A stretch of DNA of 8,627 nucleotides from Patescibacteria group bacterium UBA6130 (lineage in GTDB: Bacteria; Patescibacteriota; Microgenomatia; UBA12405; UBA6130), in assembly GCA_002428285.1 (NCBI GenBank), contig DIVO01000076.1, positions 1 through 8,627 on the forward strand. The letters run 5' to 3'. Position 1 is the first letter of the stretch. Each line of letters begins with the position of its first letter. The notes under the pieces are model-generated. The model did no database searches. It was not told the DNA's origin and worked only from the letters and a program-made list of their open reading frames with translations. This document shows positions 1 through 5,652 of the stretch, one piece after another. The translations under genes and the position numbers were made by a program.

Positions 1-570
1 AAACAAGAGTTTGATTTTCACAGAACCAATGGAAAACAGCACCCTTTGCTTGAAAGTTATGGCGTTGATGCCAGACCTGTTGAGCATGAGAAGTTAAACG
101 AGTGGAGAGATAATTTTAAAGGAGTAAGGTTTTTGCATGAAAAAACTAATTTTATTGTTTTTGGAGCTATTGACGATTTATGGATAAATTCCAAAGATGA
201 ATATGTTGTAGTTGACTATAAATCAACAAGTAAAAATGAAAAGATTACTGAGTTAGATAAAGATTGGCAGGATGGCTACAAAAGGCAAATGGAAGTATAT
301 CAGTGGCTACTTAGAAAAAATGGCTATAAAGTTTCTGACACCGGCTATTTTGTTTATTGCAATGGCATTACCGATAAAAAAGCTTTCGATGCAAAGCTAG
401 AATTTGAAGTTACCTTAATTGCCTATAATGGAAATGATAGTTGGGTTGATCAGGTTTTAATCGATGCGTGGGAGTGCTTACAGCAAGATGTTATTCCCGA
501 CTGTTCAGAAGATTGTGATTATTGCGCTTACACTCGATCAATTAAAGATGCGGAGTTACTGTTAAAATGA
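1..570 (+). CDS. RecB/Cas4-like PD-(D/E)XK nuclease family protein, 5' end outside window
   Basis: The reading frame is open from base 1, so this is the C-terminal 189 residues of a longer protein; an internal TTG at 46 is not the real start. Visible nuclease elements are a GAIDD segment (about residues 55-59, metal-binding Asp), the strand VVVDYKST (about 69-76, giving the D-x-K pair), and the helix QMEVYQWLL (about 96-104), which fits the QxxxY motif of the RecB/Cas4/AddB branch. The C-terminus has a cysteine cluster, DCSEDCDYC, in the place where this branch often binds an Fe-S cluster; any fourth, N-terminal cysteine would lie outside the window. The family cleaves DNA in recombination, repair or defence. 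The gene ends with TGA 7 nt before the DUF2130 gene, suggesting co-transcription. The superfamily call is firm; the specific role is not known. Confidence 0.8.
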   Translation, partial: KQEFDFHRTNGKQHPLLESYGVDARPVEHEKLNEWRDNFKGVRFLHEKTNFIVFGAIDDLWINSKDEYVVVDYKSTSKNEKITELDKDWQDGYKRQMEVYQWLLRKNGYKVSDTGYFVYCNGITDKKAFDAKLEFEVTLIAYNGNDSWVDQVLIDAWECLQQDVIPDCSEDCDYCAYTRSIKDAELLLK

Positions 571-577
571 ATAATCC

Positions 578-1867
578 ATGAATACACAAATCAAATGTCC
601 TCATTGCAAAAAAGTTTTTAAAGTTGATGAGGCAGGGTTTGCCGATATTCTTAAGCAAGTTCGTGATCAAGTGTTTGATAAAGAACTGCACGAACGGCTA
701 GAAATTGCTGAAAAAGAAAAAGAGAATGCAGTCAAATTAGCCGAATCGAATCTCAAAAATACTTTGCAGGAAGAGCTAACAAAAAAAGATAAAGAGTTGG
801 CAGAGTTGAGAGCCGAAAATGATCGTAATCTTGCGGAGAAATTGGCAAAGAAAGAGTCTGAACTTGCTGAAATAAAGTCAAAACTTGAAAAAGCAGATGT
901 CGAGAAAAAACTCAGTGTTACTGAGGCAGTAAAAAATATTGAAAAAGAACGCGACGCTTTGGCTGGAGAGTTAAAAAGCAAAGAGACTGAAAAACAACTA
1001 CTCGAAAAGTCTTTGCAAGAAAAACACGTCTCTGAACTTAAAACTAAAGATGACATCATTAAGATGAAAGATGAAGCAATTGAGCGTTATAAAGACATGA
1101 AGCTAAAATTAAGTACTAAAATGGTTGGTGAGACTCTGGAACAACATTGCGAGATTGAATTTAACAAACTTCGTGCGACTGCTTTTCAGAAAGCTTTTTT
1201 TGAAAAAGACAACGATTCAATGTTTGGAAGCAAAGGTGATTATATCTATCGAGAATCTGATGATATGGGTAACGAAATTATTTCAATCATGTTTGAGATG
1301 AAAAATGAAGGCGATGAGACTGCCACGAAAAAACGAAATGAAGATTTTTTACGCGAACTGGACAAAGATCGGACCGAAAAGAAGTGTGAATACGCTGTGC
1401 TTGTTTCACTGTTGGAAGCGGAAAATGAGCTGTACAACTCTGGTATTGTCGATGTCTCTCATAGATATCCGAAAACGTATGTTATCCGCCCACAATTTTT
1501 TATTCCCATAATAACTTTATTGAGAAATGCCGCCATGAACTCTCTAAAATACAAAGCTGAACTTGCCTTAGTTAAGAGCCAAAATGTAGATATCACCAAT
1601 TTTGAGGATAATATAAATAAATTTAAGGAAGGTTTTGCCAAGAATTACGACATTGCCAGTCGCAGATTTAAAACCGCAATCGAAGAAATAGACAAAACCA
1701 TTGATCATCTTCAAAAAACAAAAGATGCTCTTTTGTCATCTGAAAACAATCTTCGTCTCGCTAATAATAAAGCAGAAGACTTGACAATTAAAAGGCTTAC
1801 TCGTGGAAATCCTACAATGACAGCTAAATTTGCAGGGATTTCCGATGACAGTAAAAATAAGAGATAA
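578..1867 (+). CDS. DUF2130 family protein (COG4487-like), zinc ribbon plus coiled coil
   Basis: The 429-residue protein opens with a CPHC knuckle (C7, C10), continues as a charged Lys/Glu-rich coiled coil from about residue 30 to 185, and ends in a globular domain. The whole layout, including the C-terminal stretch LTRGNPTMTAKF, is that of DUF2130, and the length is normal for the family, whose function is unknown. In the C-terminal domain the pattern E187, GD at 220-221 and FEMK at 239-242 (E240-x-K242) resembles a PD-(D/E)XK active site; that resemblance is my reading. A second coiled segment lies at about 345-395. There is no clear Shine-Dalgarno. A weak -10-like TAAAAT (563-568) lies 9 nt before the ATG, inside the upstream gene, so expression may be by read-through or from an internal near-leaderless start. 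Its neighbour upstream is also a nuclease-fold protein. Confidence 0.85.
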   Translation: MNTQIKCPHCKKVFKVDEAGFADILKQVRDQVFDKELHERLEIAEKEKENAVKLAESNLKNTLQEELTKKDKELAELRAENDRNLAEKLAKKESELAEIKSKLEKADVEKKLSVTEAVKNIEKERDALAGELKSKETEKQLLEKSLQEKHVSELKTKDDIIKMKDEAIERYKDMKLKLSTKMVGETLEQHCEIEFNKLRATAFQKAFFEKDNDSMFGSKGDYIYRESDDMGNEIISIMFEMKNEGDETATKKRNEDFLRELDKDRTEKKCEYAVLVSLLEAENELYNSGIVDVSHRYPKTYVIRPQFFIPIITLLRNAAMNSLKYKAELALVKSQNVDITNFEDNINKFKEGFAKNYDIASRRFKTAIEEIDKTIDHLQKTKDALLSSENNLRLANNKAEDLTIKRLTRGNPTMTAKFAGISDDSKNKR

Positions 1868-1869
1868 CT

Positions 1870-1977
1870 TTGAGATCAAAAATTATAACAGAGATTGTTT
1901 TATCTCAGATTGAATAAATTATTAAAGATGATTATCCACTTTTGCCGGATGAGATAGAAGAAGATAAAGAAGAGTGA
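1870..1977 (+). pseudogene. Possible broken small ORF with one internal TAA
   Basis: From a TTG at 1870 the frame reads about 15 plausible residues (LRSKIITEIVLSQIE), hits TAA at 1915-1917, then continues in the same frame as IIKDDYPLLPDEIEEDKEE to TGA at 1975-1977. Both halves look protein-like, and the stop could come from CAA (Gln) by one substitution. It lies just after the DUF2130 stop in a different frame. This rests on composition only. It may equally be non-coding, or the second half could be a tiny independent peptide, although no start codon is evident for it. Confidence 0.25.
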
Positions 1978-2139
1978 GACCTAATCCTGATTGTATGTAA
2001 TAATGGATAACAATTTCAGCCAATGATAATCAAACTTGCGATAATATTATTTGTCGCCTCAAGGCTTAAGGTTTTTTTAAAAAAGGGCTCAGGATCTCGT
2101 GCCCTTGCCAAAAAAAGTAGTTTGGGAAGATTAAGATAT
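1978..2139 (+). other. Leader region before the helicase gene
   Basis: The helicase frame is open back to an ATG at 2023, but the 39 extra codons look non-coding: a hydrophobic run, then a basic run, with no resemblance to the family. The stretch contains a small inverted repeat (AAGGGC at 2083-2088 with GCCCTT at 2101-2106, 12-nt loop). On the minus strand this is followed by a T-run, but no minus-strand gene reads into it. A purine-rich GGGAAGA (2124-2130) precedes the ATG at 2140 and supports that start. I see no convincing promoter. Confidence 0.35.
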
Positions 2140-3459
2140 ATGAATGACAAAATAATCAATCAAAAAGCCATCGAAATAGAAAATATTACCTTGAGCAGGG
2201 AGCAGGAACTGGTTTTTGAAAAATTGGAAAGCACAGAAAATAATTATTTTATTACCGGCAAGGCAGGAACAGGAAAGTCGCTTTTGCTTGAGTATTTTAA
2301 ATTAAAATCAAAGAAAAAACTGATAGTCGTTGCCCCAACAGGTGTGGCGGCTATCAATGTTGGCGGACAGACGATCCATTCTTTATTCAGAATTGCTCCC
2401 GGTTTTGTAGATTTACATAATCTGGAATTAGATGATAAGGTTGCCCAACTGCTGAAAAATATTGATACGTTGGTTATTGATGAGATATCTATGGTTAGAG
2501 CTGATCTGATGGATGCGATTGATTATCTTCTAAAAAAAGCCCGAAAATCAAAACTGCCATTTGGCGGTGTCCAGATGGTGCTTTTTGGAGATTTATATCA
2601 ACTTCCACCAATTGTTGACGATCCTGAGCTGTATCGGTATTTTGCTGATAATCACGGAGGTTTTTATTTCTTTAATGCTAATGTTTGGAATGAGGCTGAT
2701 CTTGAGATTATTGAGCTTTCTCATATTTTCAGGCAAAAAGACGATGATTTTAAAGATATCTTAAACTCTGTCCGCAATGGACTGAGTGAGGAAACGCTGA
2801 TGGTAGAGTTGAACAAGAGAGCTAATGTATATATCCCCGCAGATGGTTCTATAACTTTGGCAACGACTAATAAATCAGTCAATGAAATCAACGAGAAAAA
2901 GCTAGCCGAACTTCCGGGTGTGGTCAGGAAATTCAGGGCAACAATTTGGGGAAATTTTGAAAAGTCTTCTTTTCCAACCGAAGAAGTTTTGAAATTGAAA
3001 AAAGGCGCTCAAGTGATGATGTTAAGAAATGATAGAGAAAAGCGTTGGGTAAACGGAACTTTAGGAGTCATTCATTCACTTTCGGACAATGAAGTTAAGA
3101 TTGACATTGATGGCAAGATCTATTCTGTTTCTCCTGAAACTTGGAACAAAATCAGTTATTACTATAATCGGGATAAAGGAAGGGTAGAAGAGGATGTTGT
3201 CAGTTCGTTTACTCAACTTCCTTTAAGATTGGCTTGGGCAATCACTATTCATAAATCTCAAGGTCAGACATATGACAGTGTGATAATTGACATGGGAAGG
3301 GGAGCTTTTTCTCACGGACAAACCTATGTTGCCCTGAGCCGCTGCACAACTCTCGAAGGATTATATTTAAAAAGAGCTCTTACAAGACGGGATATTATCG
3401 TTGATAATTCTGTGATTACATTTATGCAGAGAGCCAGTGTGGTGAAGATTGAGGGATAA
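2140..3459 (+). CDS. PIF1-like ATP-dependent DNA helicase (superfamily 1)
   Basis: This is a 439-residue protein with the full set of SF1B/PIF1 motifs: Q-motif-like LSREQ (about residue 18), Walker A GKAGTGKS (40-47), motif Ia APTGVAA, Walker B VIDEISM (112-118), motif III FGDLYQLPP, the motif IV region SHIFRQ, motif V IHKSQGQ (about 370-376) and motif VI YVALSRCT (about 396-403). PIF1 helicases unwind DNA 5'-to-3' and act on R-loops, G-quadruplexes and stalled forks; in bacteria the exact job varies. The start at 2140 is preferred over 2023 because it has GGGAAGA 9 nt upstream and leaves a normal family N-terminus. The protein has no extra C-terminal nuclease or WYL domain and looks complete. 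RecD2 is less likely because the RecD2-specific N-terminal region is absent. Confidence 0.9.
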   Translation: MNDKIINQKAIEIENITLSREQELVFEKLESTENNYFITGKAGTGKSLLLEYFKLKSKKKLIVVAPTGVAAINVGGQTIHSLFRIAPGFVDLHNLELDDKVAQLLKNIDTLVIDEISMVRADLMDAIDYLLKKARKSKLPFGGVQMVLFGDLYQLPPIVDDPELYRYFADNHGGFYFFNANVWNEADLEIIELSHIFRQKDDDFKDILNSVRNGLSEETLMVELNKRANVYIPADGSITLATTNKSVNEINEKKLAELPGVVRKFRATIWGNFEKSSFPTEEVLKLKKGAQVMMLRNDREKRWVNGTLGVIHSLSDNEVKIDIDGKIYSVSPETWNKISYYYNRDKGRVEEDVVSSFTQLPLRLAWAITIHKSQGQTYDSVIIDMGRGAFSHGQTYVALSRCTTLEGLYLKRALTRRDIIVDNSVITFMQRASVVKIEG

Positions 3460-3490
3460 AACTCTGCTATTTTCTCTATCCCTAAACAGT

Positions 3491-3528
3491 TTGCTGCTAT
3501 AGAATCTAATCATCCTATAATATATAAT
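3491..3528 (+). promoter_or_regulatory. Probable promoter of the small gene at 3555
   Basis: Two consecutive consensus -10 boxes, TATAAT at 3516-3521 and TATAAT at 3523-3528, lie downstream of TTGCTG (3491-3496). The 19-nt spacing to the first box is long, so the -35 assignment is weak. Transcription from the second box would begin near 3535, leaving a short leader that contains the Shine-Dalgarno at 3543-3549. Confidence 0.55.
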
Positions 3529-3554
3529 ACATCAGCCGCATGAAGGAGGAAGAA

Positions 3555-3719
3555 GTGGATATTGACAGGACTATCGAGCTTGCTTGTCAAGGTCAACCTG
3601 TTGCCGAGGATCAATTGGCTGGCTACATTGCCGACCGTTTGATCTGGGCTAACTCCAAGGAGGAGGTGGTCGAAGCTATCAAACTCCTCTTCAGGATCGT
3701 TCGGGAGATGTCAAAGTAG
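3555..3719 (+). CDS. Small conserved-looking protein of unknown function (54 aa)
   Basis: A 54-residue acidic protein starts at GTG 3555, placed 5 nt after a perfect AAGGAGG (3543-3549). An in-frame ATG at 3540 lies upstream of that site and is less likely to be used. Recognisable stretches are TIELACQGQPV, YIADRLIWANSKEEVVEAI and LLFRIVREM, which suggest two or three short amphipathic helices and no membrane segment. I do not recognise the family. The gene is clearly GC-richer than its neighbours and favours C/G-ending codons (AAC, ATC, TTC, CTC, GAG), as expected for a highly expressed or foreign gene. It has its own promoter-like signals upstream and a very strong hairpin 5 nt after its stop, so it appears to be a stand-alone transcription unit. 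Confidence 0.65.
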   Translation: MDIDRTIELACQGQPVAEDQLAGYIADRLIWANSKEEVVEAIKLLFRIVREMSK

Positions 3720-3723
3720 CGGC

Positions 3724-3773
3724 GGCTGGGGGTCGTTTTTTTCAAGCTATGCTTGTTTAAATCGACCCCCGCC
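3724..3773 (+). terminator. Strong nested hairpin after the small gene (terminator-like, no U-tract)
   Basis: GGC-T-GGGGGTCG (3724-3735) pairs with CGACCCCC-GCC (3763-3773), giving 11 base pairs with one bulged T. Inside it CAAGC-TAT-GCTTG (3743-3755) forms a second stem, with T-rich sides between the two. The position right after a stop codon suggests transcript end formation or 3'-end protection. The T-run is inside the stem and only CTTTCCT follows, so it is not a standard intrinsic terminator. Confidence 0.5.
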
Positions 3774-3791
3774 TTTCCTCACTAAACAATA

Positions 3792-4142
3792 ATGCAAAAA
3801 ACAATTAAAACCACTTTTCCAAGAGATTTATTTAAAAGATACATAAACCAAATTGGAATTAAAGGTAAAGATTTTGGAATATTGCAGATCAGAAAAATTT
3901 TCCTTATTGCAGTTGAGGACTTTAAAAATAAAAATATTTCTGTTGAGGAATTTTCTTCTATATGCCACTTCCTTTTTGGAAAAATTGTAAAAAATAATCT
4001 TTTGCTTAAAGATAATAATTTATTTGGAGCCATACTTGCGGGATCGGAATTAAATTATTACAGGACTCGATCGAAAAATACAAAACAATATAAAGTTTTT
4101 TTAGATGAAGTATTTGTCTATTACAAATCCAAAAAAAATTAA
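3792..4142 (+). CDS. Hypothetical protein (116 aa), basic
   Basis: I do not recognise this protein. It is lysine-rich, without signal peptide or membrane segment. Notable stretches are FPRDLFKRYINQIGIKGKDF near the N-terminus, an amphipathic segment around ISVEEFSSICHFLFGKIV (about residues 49-66), and a tail rich in Tyr and Lys. No Shine-Dalgarno precedes ATG 3792, and a clear -10 box at leaderless distance is also lacking, so the start is uncertain; it lies about 18 nt after the strong hairpin. The gene converges on the minus-strand gene at 4154 with only 11 nt between the stops and no visible terminator. The AT-rich composition matches the bulk of the window. A frame on the opposite strand at 3782-4033 is treated as its shadow. 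Confidence 0.6.
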   Translation: MQKTIKTTFPRDLFKRYINQIGIKGKDFGILQIRKIFLIAVEDFKNKNISVEEFSSICHFLFGKIVKNNLLLKDNNLFGAILAGSELNYYRTRSKNTKQYKVFLDEVFVYYKSKKN

Positions 4143-4153
4143 GTGGTGATTTT

Positions 4154-4690
4154 TTAGTATTTTAAGAAAGTTAGCTGAAAAGGGGAGTGCTCTGGGTTTT
4201 TTCTTGTAACGCCATTTTTCTTGCCAACAAAAATTAATTCAATATCATTATCATTGGGAATAATTATTGTCTGAGGCGGGCTAATATTAAGCGTTTCACA
4301 TAGTTTTGAGTTTTCTATTGCATTCACTAACGATTCTGGATGTTCTCTTAATATTTGGGATACTTCTTCAAAGCCTTTAATCTTGCTTTTAATTCCTTTT
4401 CTCAATCTATTGCCCGATTTGCATTCTATAAAAGCAGTTAAGTTCCAAGTGTTTGGTTCGTTTATCAAAAATAAAAGTCCATCTGGCCGTTTTTGTCCGT
4501 TTAGTTCACCTGTTAAATCCAGTACTTTTTCTGATAGTCCTGGTCCTAAAACGACTAAATCAGGATTTTGAAGGGAAAGCCATTCAAAAACTTTTTGTTC
4601 ATAAAAAAGATCGGGGATCAGAGTTTCTGAACGGTCTATCAACTCAACTCCATTGGTTGAAGTTATAATTAATCCTTCTTTTCCCGACAT
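4154..4690 (-). CDS. Putative PD-(D/E)XK-fold protein of unknown function (178 aa)
   Basis: This 178-residue protein is not one I can assign to a named family. The central stretch RPDGLLFLINE (about 68-78) followed by LTAFIECKSGN (about 84-94) gives D70, E89 and K91, the classic PD...E-x-K arrangement on consecutive strands. A preceding helix (FYEQKVFEWL, about 29-38) could supply the motif I Glu, and the helix after the lysine (GFEEVSQILREHP) fits the usual fold. This supports an endonuclease-like domain, possibly a small restriction- or repair-type enzyme. The C-terminus is rich in strand-like segments (TIIIPNDNDIELIFVG). The ATG is preceded by TATAAT only 6 nt upstream and no Shine-Dalgarno, so the mRNA is probably leaderless. 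It lies directly downstream of the outermost rarA 3'-end copy, but the short gap and the TATAAT box suggest independent transcription. Confidence 0.7.
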   Translation of the reverse strand: MSGKEGLIITSTNGVELIDRSETLIPDLFYEQKVFEWLSLQNPDLVVLGPGLSEKVLDLTGELNGQKRPDGLLFLINEPNTWNLTAFIECKSGNRLRKGIKSKIKGFEEVSQILREHPESLVNAIENSKLCETLNISPPQTIIIPNDNDIELIFVGKKNGVTRKNPEHSPFQLTFLKY

Positions 4691-4696
4691 GGTGAG

Positions 4697-4702
4697 ATTA
4701 TA
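4697..4702 (-). promoter_or_regulatory. -10 box (TATAAT) for the gene at 4154-4690, leaderless type
   Basis: On the minus strand a consensus TATAAT ends 6 nt before the ATG, so transcription would start at or next to the start codon. The -35 position falls inside the rarA-tail copy and has no good match. Confidence 0.6.
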
Positions 4703-4719
4703 TCAGGAAGGAGTAAATA

Positions 4720-4779
4720 TTAATTTTCAGAAAAATATTTTTTGCCTTTTAATTTATCCGGTAGCAGATTATTATTTCT
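4720..4779 (-). repeat. rarA 3'-end copy 1 (displaced gene tail)
   Basis: On the minus strand this encodes NNLLPDKLKGKKYFSEN and then TAA at 4720-4722, matching the end of the full rarA gene at 6602 (KNLLPDKLKGKKYFDE). Across the 12 codons LLPDKLKGKKYF, 31 of 36 bases agree and all five differences are silent third-position changes. The similarity starts where the preceding minus-strand gene ends (its TAG is 4778-4780), and a slightly longer frame (PDGNSRNN) overlaps that gene's last codons. There is no start codon or upstream rarA sequence: it is a detached tail. Confidence 0.85.
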
Positions 4780-5032
4780 AGAATTTCCATCCGGTTTTTA
4801 TATATCTTTCAGCTTTTTCACTTAACACTCCCTTTTTCTTTAGTATTCTTATTAATCTCTCTTGCTTATTCCACATTTGTTCTCCGTTAAGAAAAGAGCC
4901 TACAGCAATGAAAAATGATAAAAAAATAATAAATTCTTCTAAGCTATTTTTTCCTCCCATGAAATAGACACATGTCGACAAGACAATGAAAATAAATAAC
5001 ATTATTTTATTGGATGGCTTTTCTGGCATCAT
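4778..5032 (-). CDS. Small membrane protein with two predicted helices (84 aa)
   Basis: Of unknown family. Two hydrophobic segments are visible: IMLFIFIVLSTCVYFMG (about 10-26) and EFIIFLSFFIAVGSFLNG (about 33-50), followed by a basic, probably cytoplasmic tail (RLIRILKKKGVLSEKAERYIK). The tail has the length and look of short helical oligomerisation segments, but I cannot name it. The start is the first of two adjacent Met codons; a near-consensus promoter ends 5 nt before it, so the transcript is likely leaderless. It is divergent from the small gene at 5086, and its stop codon sits at the edge of rarA-tail copy 1, so its last codons may overlap the repeat. It is part of the segment bracketed by copies 1 and 2. 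Confidence 0.65.
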   Translation of the reverse strand: MMPEKPSNKIMLFIFIVLSTCVYFMGGKNSLEEFIIFLSFFIAVGSFLNGEQMWNKQERLIRILKKKGVLSEKAERYIKTGWKF

Positions 5033-5037
5033 AAATT

Positions 5038-5067
5038 AATATAATCAGATTGAAGTATATGTGTCAA
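5038..5067 (-). promoter_or_regulatory. Near-consensus promoter for the membrane-protein gene
   Basis: Read on the minus strand: TTGACA (5062-5067), an 18-nt spacer, TATATT (5038-5043), then 5 nt to the ATG at 5032. The -35 box is a perfect match. It overlaps the divergent plus-strand promoter in the same 53-bp gap. Confidence 0.7.
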
Positions 5068-5079
5068 ATTTGATACTAT
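5050..5079 (+). promoter_or_regulatory. Probable promoter for the small gene at 5086
   Basis: TTGAAG (5050-5055), an 18-nt spacer, TACTAT (5074-5079), then 6 nt to the ATG at 5086. It is interleaved with the divergent minus-strand promoter, so the two would compete for RNA polymerase. Confidence 0.5.
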
Positions 5080-5085
5080 ATTTCA

Positions 5086-5286
5086 ATGGAAAAAGTTAAA
5101 TTATTAGAATTAAAAGAAAGTACAAGGTGCTTGCTTTCTAGAAAAGCATTGAAAGTATGGGATAAAATTAATTGGGATGGAGAAGAAATGGGAAATAGTT
5201 TAATTGGTTTTTGTAGCCTTGATCCAGAAACCAAACCTGAAACCCTAGCAAGCTTTATTAACGAAAAGGTTGAGAAACTTTGCTAG
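5086..5286 (+). CDS. Hypothetical small protein (66 aa)
   Basis: I do not recognise this 66-residue protein. It has a helical, charged N-terminal half (KVKLLELKESTRCLLSRKAL), a Trp-rich middle (VWDKINWDGEEMGNSL) and a C-terminal helix ending in EKVEKLC. No membrane segment is visible. The ATG is placed for a leaderless transcript, with no Shine-Dalgarno. Its TAG (5284-5286) directly abuts the stop of rarA-tail copy 2 on the other strand (5287-5289), so the gene fills the bracketed segment to its last base. Together with the divergent membrane-protein gene it forms a two-gene cargo with a shared promoter region. A toxin-antitoxin or regulator/effector pair is possible, but nothing in the sequence proves it. 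Confidence 0.55.
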   Translation: MEKVKLLELKESTRCLLSRKALKVWDKINWDGEEMGNSLIGFCSLDPETKPETLASFINEKVEKLC

Positions 5287-5442
5287 TTATATCTTTAAAT
5301 ATTTCTTCCCTTTTATTTTTTCCGGCAAGAGGCTTTTGTTTTTATCAGGATATGAATCATAACCTTTAGTGTGCAATTGAAATGTAGCTAGATAGTCAGG
5401 CGAGATAAAACATCTAGCATCATAAAACACTTGAATGACCTG
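5287..5442 (-). pseudogene. rarA 3'-end copy 2 with a short open 5' extension
   Basis: On the minus strand the frame is open from 5442 to TAA at 5287-5289. Its last 25 codons read GYDSYPDKNKSLLPE then KIKGKKYLKI, clearly homologous to the rarA end (GYEAYPDKDKNLLPD, KLKGKKYF). In the 12 codons from KGYD to DKNKS, 29 of 36 bases match rarA; in the following 12 codons 26 of 36 match, with many silent changes. The clear homology covers 5287-5364. The preceding part (VIQVFYDARCFISPDYLATFQLH) is of unknown origin and overlaps the last codons of the gene at 5420 in another frame. It lacks the ATPase domain and a convincing start, so it is a displaced gene tail. Confidence 0.75.
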
Positions 5443-5650
5443 TCACATTCGCATACCCAAAATAATAACCATGCAGTATTCCGTGTCTGTTTAATAACTT
5501 CTTATTTTTGCTGGTCTTAAACTTACTGGTGTGGACATAAAGTTGATTTTCGACAAAACCAATCAAGATTCCAGCTGTGTATTTTTCTCCACAATGGGTC
5601 ACAATATCATTAAAAGTAATGGTTGAAAAGTTTTGATTTAGTATTTTCAT
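5420..5650 (-). CDS. Short HEPN-motif-like protein, possibly truncated (76 aa)
   Basis: This 76-residue protein contains LLNRHGILHGYYFGYAN near its end; R55 and H60 fit the R-x4-H motif of HEPN ribonuclease domains. The preceding segment AGILIGFVENQLYVHTSKF is what I would expect just before the LNRHxILHG block of larger uncharacterised proteins. In those proteins further helices precede and follow the motif, so this looks like a fragment or a minimal version. It starts 2 nt after the DUF4238 stop with no Shine-Dalgarno, so it is translated from the rarA-DUF4238 transcript if at all. Its end overlaps the open extension of rarA-tail copy 2 in another frame, suggesting that its C-terminus was cut at a recombination joint. 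An RNase or toxin role is inference from the motif alone. Confidence 0.55.
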   Translation of the reverse strand: MKILNQNFSTITFNDIVTHCGEKYTAGILIGFVENQLYVHTSKFKTSKNKKLLNRHGILHGYYFGYANVTGHSSVL

Positions 5651-5652
5651 TG

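Noticed and set aside
568..570. TGA recoded as an amino acid (as in Gracilibacteria or Absconditabacteria)
   Set aside because: Reading through gives no continuation of the nuclease domain, and the next gene with its CPHC start begins at once; TGA acts as stop here.
667..1059. Long minus-strand frame opposite DUF2130
   Set aside because: It is a serine/phenylalanine-rich mirror of the Lys/Glu coiled coil, without start signals; a shadow of the real gene.
3782..4033. Minus-strand frame opposite the 116-aa gene
   Set aside because: It has no start signals on that strand and would run into the strong hairpin; low-confidence shadow. The plus-strand frame covers the whole interval up to the convergent gene.
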